This document shows positions 44,663 to 52,649 of a DNA stretch of 64,000 nt, in pieces (positions within the stretch are counted from its first letter, which is position 1; each line of letters opens with the position of its first letter). The DNA is from Bacteroidota bacterium (lineage in GTDB: Bacteria > Bacteroidota > Bacteroidia > Bacteroidales > Prolixibacteraceae): the NCBI GenBank assembly GCA_030698405.1, contig JAUYMU010000004.1:17479-81478 (forward strand), written 5' to 3'. The notes below the pieces were generated by a model that saw nothing but the letters and a program-made list of their open reading frames with translations, was not told the origin of the DNA and did no database searches. The translations under genes and the position numbers were made by a program.

Positions 44663-45232
44663 ATGACCAAATACATCTCTATACTTCGCGGAATCAATGT
44701 TGGTGGAAACCGGAAAATCCTGATGGCTGACCTGAAAAATATGTATGAAAAGCTGGACTTTTCGAAGGTACAAACTTACATTCAAAGTGGAAATGTGATT
44801 TTCGAATCGAATCAAAATAATTCGACTGCAGATATGGAACAAAACATTCAGCAGGCAATAACAGAAGCCTTTGGATTTGATGTTCCGGTGATTGTCCGAA
44901 CAGCCGACGAATGGATCGAATCGATTGCGAATAATCCGTTCTGGAAAGAACCGAATGCCGATATCGACCGGCTTCACCTAACTTTTCTGAAGGAAATTAC
45001 TTCGCCGGAATTGCTCGAAAAAATTAAAATGTTTCAGTATTTGCCGGTTCGACAAGCTCACGGCGAGCCTGATCGATATGAAATCATCGGGAAAGATGTT
45101 TTTATTTATTGTGCTGCCGGATATGGAACCTCAAAGCTGACGAACCCGTTTTTCGAGTCGAAACTGAAAACACCGGCAACCACCCGAAACTGGAAAACTG
45201 TAATGAAATTGCATGAGCTTTCTAATATCTAA
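44663..45232 (+). CDS. DUF1697 family protein with repeat-encoded insertion
   Basis: 189 residues. DUF1697 marks: YISILRGINVGGNRKILMADL, VQTYIQSGNVIFES, and a C-terminal VFIYCAAGYGTSKLTNPFFE. Function of the family is unknown. Residues ~129-136 (VRQAHGEP) are encoded by a short dyad repeat at 45044-45070 and interrupt a region where I would expect a direct run from YLP to DRYEIIG; the reading frame is kept. It lies between an ABC ATPase and its presumed permease. Confidence 0.82.
   Translation: MTKYISILRGINVGGNRKILMADLKNMYEKLDFSKVQTYIQSGNVIFESNQNNSTADMEQNIQQAITEAFGFDVPVIVRTADEWIESIANNPFWKEPNADIDRLHLTFLKEITSPELLEKIKMFQYLPVRQAHGEPDRYEIIGKDVFIYCAAGYGTSKLTNPFFESKLKTPATTRNWKTVMKLHELSNI
45044..45070. 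repeat. Short dyad repeat inside the DUF1697 gene
   Basis: GGTTCG and CGAGCC arms (45046-45051, 45064-45069; one G-T pair) enclosing ACAAGCTCACGG. It resembles GGTTCGACAAGCTCAC-type short repeats I recall from other environmental Bacteroidota (recollection). Only one copy is in this window. Confidence 0.45.
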
Positions 45233-45261
45233 TGTCTATTATCTAAAATATTTTCAACCGC

Positions 45262-48200
45262 ATGTCGCTATACAAACTCATACTGAAATCTGCCTGGTTT
45301 TACCGGAAACTGAACCTGACGATTATCCTTGGAATTGCTTTAAGTACTGCTATTCTGGTTGGTGCGCTCATCATTGGCGATTCGGTGAAATACAGCTTGC
45401 AGCAAATTACTGTGCAACGGCTTGGCAAAACTTCGCAGGTGATTACTGCCGGAGAGCGTTTGTTTAGGCAGCAATTGGCCACTGAATTGGCAAACAAAAC
45501 AGGAGTTGAAACGGCTGCTTTGCTTCGTGCAAATGGATTTGGGGTGATCGATGGCGGCGACCTTCGGATCAATCAACTGGCGGTTTGGGGAGTCGATGCG
45601 TCGATTGGAAATTTCGCCAATTATCCTGAATTGTTTCAACTACAAAATAATGAAGTTGCGATAAACGAAAATTTAGCTTCGCTTTCCGGCCTGAAAGTGG
45701 GCGACGAGTTTTTGCTCCGACTGAATAAACTGAATACGTTTCCGGCAAATACGCCTTTTGTTTCAGAAACGGAAACAACCGTTTCGTTTCGCGTTTCTAT
45801 TGCCCGAATCCTGAAACCGGACGAACTCGGAAATTTTAATCTGCAAAACATTCAATCCTCGCCACGCAACGTTTTCATGAATTTGCAATGGCTGAACGAG
45901 CAGATGGGACTTCAGCAAAAAGCAAATATTTTGTTGGTAGCTGAAGGTGTTTCCGGAGCAGAACTGATTCAGGAACTTCAGAAAAGCTGGAAGTTGGATG
46001 ACCTGAACCTGGAAATCAGGGAAAATCCAGAATTGAATTACACTGAACTGATTTCAGATCGTGTTTTTGTTGAACCGGCTGTTGAGCAATTTTGCCTGAA
46101 TAAATTGTCCGGTTCTCAGGCAATTTTCAGTTATTTCATCAACGAATTTACCCTGAACGGAGAGCAAACGCCCTACTCGTTTGTTTCAACCGATCCAAAG
46201 CTTTCAGGAAATGAAATGACCGTGAGTAACTGGCTGGCAGATGATTTGACAGTAAGAGTGAACGATACTGTGCGACTTTCTTATTTTGAAGTTGGACCGC
46301 TGCGTCGCTTGGTTTTGAAGGACACATCTTTTGTGGTAGGGCAGATTTATGAATTGGCTGGCGAAAAGGCTGATGTAAACCGGATGCCGGTGATTCCGGG
46401 ACTTTCGGATGCGGGCAATTGCCGCGATTGGAAAACCGGTGTACCCGTTGATTTGAAGAAAATACGCACCAAAGACGAAGATTACTGGAAGGCGCACAAA
46501 GGAACTCCGAAAGCGTTTGTTTCGCTCGAAACGGCGCAGAAACTGTGGGGAAACCGCTTCGGTCAATCAACGGCGATTCGCATTGACGGACTGAAAAAAG
46601 CGGAGTTTGAAAATACACTTCTTGCCGGGCTTTTGCCATCGCAGCTTGGTTTTGAAGTTCGCGATGTAAAAACCGACGGACTTGCGGCTGCCAGCGGTGG
46701 CACCGACTTTGGCGGTTTATTTATCGGATTGAGCTTTTTCGTGCTGTTTGCCGCGGTACTGCTGGCTTTTCTATTGTTTAAATTGTACCTCGGATTCCGT
46801 AAAACGGAAATCGGAACTTTGACCGCGCTCGGGTTCTCGTTTCCGGCTATCCGCAAATTGTTTGTGGCCGAGGCATCAGTATTTATTCTGGTTGGTATTT
46901 TGATCGGAATTCCGTTCAGCATCTTCTATAATCACCTGATTTTAAAAGCCATCAATACCATTTGGGTCGATATTGTCCGCACTTCGATTGTCAATATTCA
47001 CATTCGCCCGGTTTCGCTCTCTATGGGTAGCCTGATTATTGCAGTGATGTCGTTCACTGCAATCTGGTTTATCCTGAACCGTTTCCTGAAAAACGAAGCG
47101 ATTGCCTTGCAGCAAAAACACATTTCAGGAAAAGAAAAAAGCGGAAAACGATCACTTTGGATTGGATTGGCGCTGATTGTACTTTCATTTATCATCTTGT
47201 TTGCGAAAGGTTTCCGTAGTGGAGAAATTAATCCTGAAATGTTCTTTATCAGCGGTTTTGGCTTGCTGCCGGGACTGATCCTGATTTTTGATTTCTGGAT
47301 GCGGCGAATGGCTGTTCAGGAAAAAGCCATGCACTTTTCGATGCGAACCATGCTGCTGAAACGTATTTCCGGAGAACGCCGCCGCAACGTGATGATCGTG
47401 AGTTTCCTGTCGGTGGGCGTGTTTATGGTCGTCTCCACCGGACTGAACCGCAAAGATTTGACTTCAAATGCAGAATTGCCATCTTCAGGAACGGGCGGGT
47501 ACGACTATTTTGTTGAAACGACCATGCCGGTACTTTTTGATGCAAATACGCCAAAGGGAAGAGAAGATCTTGATATACCGGCCAATGCGCAGATCGTACA
47601 ATTTCAGTTGCAACCGGGCGATGATGCCAGTTGCCTGAACCTGAACAAGATTTCGAGGCCACGTTTGATTGCCTGTAATCCGGCGGCTTTCGATGAGCGA
47701 TCGGCATTTACATTTGTCACGCGAACGGACGAATTAGATGCGCAACATCCGTGGCTGACGTTGAATAAAACTTTGACCGACGATGTGATTCCTGCGATTG
47801 CCGACCAAACGGTAATACAGTGGGGACTGATGAAAAAAGTGGGCGACACGCTTTTGTACAAAACGGAGGAAGGAAAAGATTTGAAACTAAAACTGGTGGG
47901 CGGACTGGCCAATTCGGTTTTTCAGGGCAATGTGATTATTGCTGATGAGCATTTCAACCGGGCATTTCCATCGGTGAGTGGCTCGAATGTATTTCTGATT
48001 GATGTGCCCGATACTACTTCGGTTGCTGCAGATTTGCAAACCGGAATGCGCAATTACGGCCCAGAAATCAGTTTAACCACCGATCGTTTGCTGTCGTTTT
48101 ACACCGTTGAAAATACTTACCTGAATATTTTCCTGATGCTGGGTGCACTCGGTCTTTTAATCGGCACACTTGGGTTGGGAATTTTGATTTTCCGAATCAC

Positions 48201-48495
48201 CTTTGAGCAGACTCCCGAATATGCTTTGCTTTTATCGCTGGGTTTCTCCAAGCCAATTATTCAGCGGATGGTGATGCGCGAAAAGCTTTTCCTGATGATT
48301 GTTTCTGTTCTGATTGGCCTGATTCCGGCAGTACTGAGTGGACTGCCAACGCTGATGTCTTCACTCTACGCCAGCCTGTGGATTTGGCTTCCTGCCATTT
48401 CTGTTCTGGTTATTTTAAGTGGTGCTGTATTTAGCTTTGTGGCTATCAGAATGGCCTTCAAGCAGAATTTGGTGCAGGCGTTGAGGAATGAATAG
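45262..48495 (+). CDS. FtsX/MacB-type ABC transporter permease
   Basis: 1077 residues. N-terminal membrane helix (IILGIALSTAILVGALIIG) and a large periplasmic MacB-PCD-like domain. A first FtsX domain with three helices lies at ~480-620 (LFIGLSFFVLFAAVLLAFLLF; ASVFILVGILIGIPF), extra helices at ~640-690, a second periplasmic part, and a second FtsX domain at ~945-1070 (IFLMLGALGLLIGTLGLGILIF; LIGLIPAVLSGLP). The double-FtsX layout matches large lipoprotein or efflux permeases. It would work with the ATPase at 43919-44578. Export substrate unknown. Confidence 0.87.
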   Translation: MSLYKLILKSAWFYRKLNLTIILGIALSTAILVGALIIGDSVKYSLQQITVQRLGKTSQVITAGERLFRQQLATELANKTGVETAALLRANGFGVIDGGDLRINQLAVWGVDASIGNFANYPELFQLQNNEVAINENLASLSGLKVGDEFLLRLNKLNTFPANTPFVSETETTVSFRVSIARILKPDELGNFNLQNIQSSPRNVFMNLQWLNEQMGLQQKANILLVAEGVSGAELIQELQKSWKLDDLNLEIRENPELNYTELISDRVFVEPAVEQFCLNKLSGSQAIFSYFINEFTLNGEQTPYSFVSTDPKLSGNEMTVSNWLADDLTVRVNDTVRLSYFEVGPLRRLVLKDTSFVVGQIYELAGEKADVNRMPVIPGLSDAGNCRDWKTGVPVDLKKIRTKDEDYWKAHKGTPKAFVSLETAQKLWGNRFGQSTAIRIDGLKKAEFENTLLAGLLPSQLGFEVRDVKTDGLAAASGGTDFGGLFIGLSFFVLFAAVLLAFLLFKLYLGFRKTEIGTLTALGFSFPAIRKLFVAEASVFILVGILIGIPFSIFYNHLILKAINTIWVDIVRTSIVNIHIRPVSLSMGSLIIAVMSFTAIWFILNRFLKNEAIALQQKHISGKEKSGKRSLWIGLALIVLSFIILFAKGFRSGEINPEMFFISGFGLLPGLILIFDFWMRRMAVQEKAMHFSMRTMLLKRISGERRRNVMIVSFLSVGVFMVVSTGLNRKDLTSNAELPSSGTGGYDYFVETTMPVLFDANTPKGREDLDIPANAQIVQFQLQPGDDASCLNLNKISRPRLIACNPAAFDERSAFTFVTRTDELDAQHPWLTLNKTLTDDVIPAIADQTVIQWGLMKKVGDTLLYKTEEGKDLKLKLVGGLANSVFQGNVIIADEHFNRAFPSVSGSNVFLIDVPDTTSVAADLQTGMRNYGPEISLTTDRLLSFYTVENTYLNIFLMLGALGLLIGTLGLGILIFRITFEQTPEYALLLSLGFSKPIIQRMVMREKLFLMIVSVLIGLIPAVLSGLPTLMSSLYASLWIWLPAISVLVILSGAVFSFVAIRMAFKQNLVQALRNE

Positions 48496-48548
48496 GTTAC
48501 AACCCCTTGCTTGAGACTGAGAATAAATGAGAAGTTAGGTGTTGGAGA

Positions 48549-48947
48549 TTAATTTAATTTAAATGATACCGGAATCGTCAAACTCGATTCAACTGGAATT
48601 CCATTCTGTAGTTCAGGTAGCCACTTTGTGATAAGTCGAACAACCCTCAGAGCTTCATTATCAAGATCTTTATGTGCCCCAATCAATATTTTTGCTTCCT
48701 TTATATTTCCTCTTGAATCTATGGTAGCCTCAATAAATACTTTACCAGATATTTTTCTTTCCTGGGCACTGATTGGATATCTTATGTTTTTTGCAATAAA
48801 TTCCAAAAGGCTGTGATCTCCTTCCGGATACATTACTCTCCGGTTTTTTATTTCATACTCCTTTCCAGTTAAAGTTTTTTGAATGAACTGAACCCTGTTG
48901 GAATAATTACCATCAAGTGTTGGAAACAAAAACAAAAAAATGATCAT
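48549..48947 (-). CDS. TonB C-terminal domain protein
   Basis: 132 residues. A short hydrophobic N-terminus (MIIFLFLFPTL) precedes a TonB C-terminal domain at ~50-130: IRYPISAQERKISGKVFIEATIDSRGNI, ALRVVRLITKWLPELQNGIPV (abbreviated). The N-terminus is too short for a classic TonB with Pro-rich spacer, so it is more likely an energy-transducer-like periplasmic domain protein or a truncated relative. It converges with the permease gene. No terminator was recognised. Confidence 0.75.
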   Translation of the reverse strand: MIIFLFLFPTLDGNYSNRVQFIQKTLTGKEYEIKNRRVMYPEGDHSLLEFIAKNIRYPISAQERKISGKVFIEATIDSRGNIKEAKILIGAHKDLDNEALRVVRLITKWLPELQNGIPVESSLTIPVSFKLN

Positions 48948-49044
48948 TTATATGTCATGGCTTTTGGGGAACTTAAGTTTGATGAAAATAATTACCCTTT
49001 ATTCTAGAATCAGATACACTGCCGAATGAGAAGATCAATATCAG

Positions 49045-49082
49045 AAAAAAAAAAGTCATCCCGAATTTTAGTTCAGAATGAC
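49045..49082 (-). terminator. Terminator of the dipeptidyl peptidase III gene
   Basis: On the minus strand GTCATTCTGAA / TTCGGGATGAC (11-bp stem with two G-T pairs, 6-base loop; 49055-49082) followed by ten T. Confidence 0.85.
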
Positions 49083-49109
49083 CTTCGTATTTTAATAATC
49101 AAATTCAAT

Positions 49110-51062
49110 TCACTGGTTAACCAAAAAACCATAATCCTGACTGTATCGCAGCATTTGTGAGGTGTAATCTTCATCGTACGAAATCAGCACATCAGCAGGC
49201 GTTCCGCAAGGATACGTTTTAAGCTGATAAACAGGATTTAAAAACCCGGAATATGGAGCCAGATCCAGCTTTTTGAAACGTGCCAGAATTTCTTCATGAA
49301 GTTGCCGGTCAACTTTTACCGAATAATTTTCGACCAGTTGTTTGGCGGCCTCAAAATCACCCTCCGACTTAATCCGTTGTATTTCTTTCAGCAATTGGCC
49401 AAACAATTCCCTTAACGCCTGATAATCATTGATCCTGACGTAAGTCTTTCCTTCTGAACTGACGAATTCGACCACATTTTGTGCTTTCCCGGCTTCGTAA
49501 ACCCAACGGGCAATCAATTGACGGTTTCGCATGTGCGATTCTTCAATGTCTTTTCCCGGCTCAATGCGTGTCAATTGCGTTAAAAGTCCATTTCTCAGGT
49601 AAACATCATATTCGGCTTTGGCAGCTTCAACCGATGGAAGCAATCCAAGTTTAAGCATTTGGTTGTCAAGCATATAATATAGAGCAAAAAGATCGGCCCG
49701 GGTTTCTTCGATGGTCGAATAATAGTTTTTCAGGTTTTCGGTACTCACCCCTTCCAGCACTTTTCCGGAGCCATGGCCTAAACATTCGTGCAAATCGGTA
49801 TGCAGGTTTCCGGCCAGATAGCCAAATTGCCGCGCCCTTGCAATTTCATCCACCGAACCCGCAAATTCCTCCAACATTCCATTGTTCATCGAATCAAGAA
49901 AATAAGCTTGTGTAATGTTTTCGATGGTAACCGATTTTGAACCGTGTTTTTCGCGAATCCATTCGGCATTCGGCAAATTAATCCCGATGGGCGTTGCCGG
50001 ATAACAATCGCCGGCCAGGATTGCTACGTTGATCACCTTTGCGCTCACTCCTTTTACTGCTGTCTTTTTAAATTCAGGAGCGACAGGCGAATTGTCTTCG
50101 AACCATTGCGCATTTTCGCTCAAAATAGTTGCCCGTTTCGTAGCTTCCTTGTCTTTGTAATTCACGATCGATTCCCAGCTGCCTTTGATTCCCAATGGAT
50201 CGCCATAAACTTCAATAAAACCGTTCACAAAATCCACATCACCTTCCAACTCCTTCACCCAGTCTATGCTGTATTGATCGAACAAGGCCAGACTGCCGGT
50301 GATGTAATATTCAATCAAATGTCCGATGTATTTTTTCTGAAGGTCGTTTTCTGCATACTTCACCGCTTTTTCCAACCAAAATATGATCTGTTCAATCGCT
50401 TTTCCGTATTTGCCATCCAACTTCCAAACATGTTCTGTCAAACGACCATCTTCCTTCACCAAAGTTGAATTCAATCCAAACGAAACCGGCTCTGCTCCTG
50501 CCGTAGTTTTTAGTTCTGCATAAAAAGTCTCCGCTTCGTTTTGGGTTACATCCTGATAATAATTGTTGCTTGAAGATGCGACCAGATCATCTTTCGAATC
50601 AAGATTGACCCGTTTTGCTTCTTTTTCAGGATTAAAAATCACGTCCTGAATTTCAGCAATGAATACCTCAAAGCTTTGTCCTGAATTTGCTTTAAACCCA
50701 GACCAATCGGACTGTTCAACCAGTTCTGTAAAGTAAGTTTCAGGAAAACCGGCAGGTATTTTTTCAGTTGAATAATGGTGGTGGATGCCATTCGAAAACC
50801 AGACCCGTTTCAAATAAACTTCGAAAGATTTAAACTGATCAGTTTCGCGGTTTCCTTTGAATGTTCTTCGCATCGTTTCGAGTACTGCCCGAATCCTCAA
50901 ATTGAATCGGTTATTTTGATCCCATAAAATATCGCGTCCGCAAAGAGCTGCCTGCGAAAGATGATAGATGTACAATTTCTTGGTCAGATCAAGCGCTTCG
51001 AATCCGGGCACAGCAAATCTCAATATCTTCAGGTCAGCAAATTTCTCAGCAAAAACTTTCAT
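49110..51062 (-). CDS. Dipeptidyl peptidase III (M49 metallopeptidase)
   Basis: 650 residues without a signal peptide. Zinc-binding HECLGH (about residues 424-429, in LHECLGHGSGKVLEGV) and the second motif EETRAD are the M49 signature. Cleaves dipeptides from peptide N-termini. Bacteroidota homologues are often mislabelled dihydrofolate reductase; no such fold is present. It follows trmH in the same direction with a 7-base gap and ends at a strong terminator. Confidence 0.92.
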   Translation of the reverse strand: MKVFAEKFADLKILRFAVPGFEALDLTKKLYIYHLSQAALCGRDILWDQNNRFNLRIRAVLETMRRTFKGNRETDQFKSFEVYLKRVWFSNGIHHHYSTEKIPAGFPETYFTELVEQSDWSGFKANSGQSFEVFIAEIQDVIFNPEKEAKRVNLDSKDDLVASSSNNYYQDVTQNEAETFYAELKTTAGAEPVSFGLNSTLVKEDGRLTEHVWKLDGKYGKAIEQIIFWLEKAVKYAENDLQKKYIGHLIEYYITGSLALFDQYSIDWVKELEGDVDFVNGFIEVYGDPLGIKGSWESIVNYKDKEATKRATILSENAQWFEDNSPVAPEFKKTAVKGVSAKVINVAILAGDCYPATPIGINLPNAEWIREKHGSKSVTIENITQAYFLDSMNNGMLEEFAGSVDEIARARQFGYLAGNLHTDLHECLGHGSGKVLEGVSTENLKNYYSTIEETRADLFALYYMLDNQMLKLGLLPSVEAAKAEYDVYLRNGLLTQLTRIEPGKDIEESHMRNRQLIARWVYEAGKAQNVVEFVSSEGKTYVRINDYQALRELFGQLLKEIQRIKSEGDFEAAKQLVENYSVKVDRQLHEEILARFKKLDLAPYSGFLNPVYQLKTYPCGTPADVLISYDEDYTSQMLRYSQDYGFLVNQ

Positions 51063-51069
51063 GTTTCAG

Positions 51070-51744
51070 TTATTTATTCAGTTCTTCAAATTTTTTCTCC
51101 AATAAATCAACACGTTTTAGCGAAACGCGCAGCCAATCGAGCATTACTTTTTGCTTTTCCACTTCGCTAAGTTGCCAGTCAATGGTTGATTTTTTCCGAA
51201 GTTGGTGCGTTAAATGGTGCAGCACCACTGAAACAGCCACAGAAACGTTCAAGCTTTCGGTAAAACCAACCATCGGAATTTTCATGAATTCATCGGCCTC
51301 TTTTTTTGCCCATTCGGTAAGTCCGGGGCGTTCGCAACCAAAAACGATGGCTGCCTTTCCCTTTTCCAGATCAAATTCCTCCAAATCAACATCATGTTCA
51401 TGCGGGGTGGCAACAACTATCCGGTAACCTTCCTGACGCAGTTTCTGTAATGCTTCAGGAGTATTCATTTCAGTGCGGTTGTACCGGTTAACAGTTACCC
51501 AATTGGTTGAACCTCTAACCACATCCTTGTTGGCTTGAAAAACGTGTGTATTTTCGATTACATGAATATTTTGAATACCAAAACATTCGGAAGTACGAAC
51601 TACGGCGCTGGCATTCTGGGTCTGGTAAAGATCTTCGAGAACTACGGTAAGGTAATTGGTCCGGAACGAAAGAATTTTATTAAACAAGGCAAGTCTTTCA
51701 GGAGTAACAAATTCTGAAAGAAACTGTATCAATTTGGCTTCCAT
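51070..51744 (-). CDS. trmH: TrmH-type tRNA/rRNA 2'-O-methyltransferase (SPOUT)
   Basis: 224 residues from the ATG at 51744. A longer in-frame start reads through the HU terminator and is rejected. SPOUT methyltransferase motifs: NASAVVRTSECFGIQNIHVIE, IVFGCERPGLTEWA, and the C-terminal VGFTESLNVSVAVSVVLHHL knot. The ~40-residue C-terminal tail (EVEKQKVMLDWLRVSLKR) is typical of TrmH, which methylates G18 of tRNA; specificity is not proven. A TACCTTTG box lies at 51765-51772 (minus). Confidence 0.87.
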   Translation of the reverse strand: MEAKLIQFLSEFVTPERLALFNKILSFRTNYLTVVLEDLYQTQNASAVVRTSECFGIQNIHVIENTHVFQANKDVVRGSTNWVTVNRYNRTEMNTPEALQKLRQEGYRIVVATPHEHDVDLEEFDLEKGKAAIVFGCERPGLTEWAKKEADEFMKIPMVGFTESLNVSVAVSVVLHHLTHQLRKKSTIDWQLSEVEKQKVMLDWLRVSLKRVDLLEKKFEELNK

Positions 51745-51764
51745 TTTATTTATTTTGGCAGGGG

Positions 51765-51772
51765 CAAAGGTA
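51765..51772 (-). promoter_or_regulatory. -7 box for trmH-dppIII
   Basis: TACCTTTG on the minus strand, an exact TAnnTTTG box 20 bases before the trmH ATG and directly beyond the HU terminator. Confidence 0.45.
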
Positions 51773-51807
51773 AAAAAAAGAGCCGCATAAAATTTATGCA
51801 GCTCTTT
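51773..51807 (-). terminator. Terminator of the HU gene
   Basis: Stem AAAAGAGC-x-GCATAAA / TTTATGC-x-GCTCTTTT with one internal mismatch, followed on the minus strand by a T8 run; 23 bases after the HU stop. Confidence 0.88.
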
Positions 51808-51829
51808 TGAATTTTTTTCAGGAGAAATA

Positions 51830-52099
51830 CTAGACGGTATCAGCCAATTCAGCACCTGGTTTAAATTTTACAACATTTTTTTCCGGAATTGTAATTGTTG
51901 CACCTGATTGAGGGTTTCTTCCGGTTCTTGCGCTACGTGACGCAACAGAAAAAGATCCGAATCCGATAAGAGCAACACGATCGCCATTTTTAAGGGCATC
52001 AGTAGTAGCTTCTACAAAAGCATCCAGTGATTTTTTTGCATCGGCTTTGGTCAAACCAGCTTTTTCAGCAATTGCATCGATTAATTGTGCTTTGTTCAT
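51830..52099 (-). CDS. HU family DNA-binding protein
   Basis: 89 residues, the standard HU/IHF length. Seen: MNKAQLIDAIAEKAGLTKADAKKSLDAF (shortened family start), VALIGFGSFSV, and the DNA-binding arm RSARTGRNPQSGATITIPEKNVVKFKPG. Nucleoid-associated dimer that bends DNA. A TATTTTTG box on the minus strand (52138-52145) lies 38 bases upstream. Confidence 0.95.
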   Translation of the reverse strand: MNKAQLIDAIAEKAGLTKADAKKSLDAFVEATTDALKNGDRVALIGFGSFSVASRSARTGRNPQSGATITIPEKNVVKFKPGAELADTV

Positions 52100-52137
52100 A
52101 AGAAAACATGTTTAAGGTTAAAAAAATATGTGAAATA

Positions 52138-52145
52138 CAAAAATA
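52138..52145 (-). promoter_or_regulatory. -7 box for the HU gene
   Basis: TATTTTTG on the minus strand, exact TAnnTTTG; no clear -33 at normal spacing in this very AT-rich gap. Confidence 0.35.
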
Positions 52146-52318
52146 GTTTATTAAAACCATTAAAAATACCATTCAAAAAAATGAAAACATTAATAAAATC
52201 AATGCTTTCAAAAGGTTCACTTAATTGAGATACTAAATTCATAAATAAGATTCAAAAAAACAACCCTTCTGAAGATTTTTTTTTAAAAATATTTCTGACC
52301 GATTTCCTGAAATATCTA

Positions 52319-52347
52319 TTGCGGTTTAAAAATATTTTCTACTTTTG
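52319..52347 (+). promoter_or_regulatory. Promoter of tRNA-Ser
   Basis: TTG (52319-52321), 18 bases, TACTTTTG (52340-52347). It ends 11 bases before the tRNA 5' end. Confidence 0.65.
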
Positions 52348-52358
52348 CCACCGCGTTT

Positions 52359-52445
52359 GGAGAGATGGCAGAGTGGTCGAACGCGGCGGTCTTGAAAACC
52401 GTTGACCGTGTGAGCGGTCCGGGGGTTCGAATCCCTCTCTCTCCG
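52359..52445 (+). tRNA. tRNA-Ser (anticodon UGA)
   Basis: 87 bases. Acceptor GGAGAGA pairs with TCTCTCC (52438-52444), discriminator G. Anticodon loop CTTGAAA gives UGA between CGGT/ACCG stems. Long variable arm (TTGACCGTGTGAGCGGTCC) as in class II tRNA-Ser. T arm GGGGGTTCGAATCCCTC. CA follows the discriminator, so a full CCA is not encoded. Confidence 0.95.
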
Positions 52446-52452
52446 CAAAAGT

Positions 52453-52490
52453 AAAAGCCTGAATATCAATGATATTCAGGCTTTTTATTT
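52453..52490 (+). terminator. Terminator after tRNA-Ser
   Basis: Perfect 15-bp stem (AAAAGCCTGAATATC with its complement; 52453-52467 and 52471-52485), 3-base loop, then a T-rich tail. Confidence 0.92.
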
Positions 52491-52649
52491 TTACATCAAC
52501 CCTGAGAAAACACTTCTTTTCAAAAATCAAATACCTGATTCATCCTCATTCTAAATAAATCCACTGTGTTGTTAGAATCGAAAAATTATCTGACGAAAGT
52601 ATTTTTCAGTACATTTATCCGAAATTTATATAACCAAAATCAAAATAAT

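Noticed and set aside
49110..51062. Dihydrofolate reductase label often attached to this family
   Set aside because: HECLGH and EETRAD motifs and length show an M49 dipeptidyl peptidase III.
51745..51855. 37-residue extension of TrmH
   Set aside because: It would read through the HU terminator hairpin; the ATG at 51744 matches the family start.
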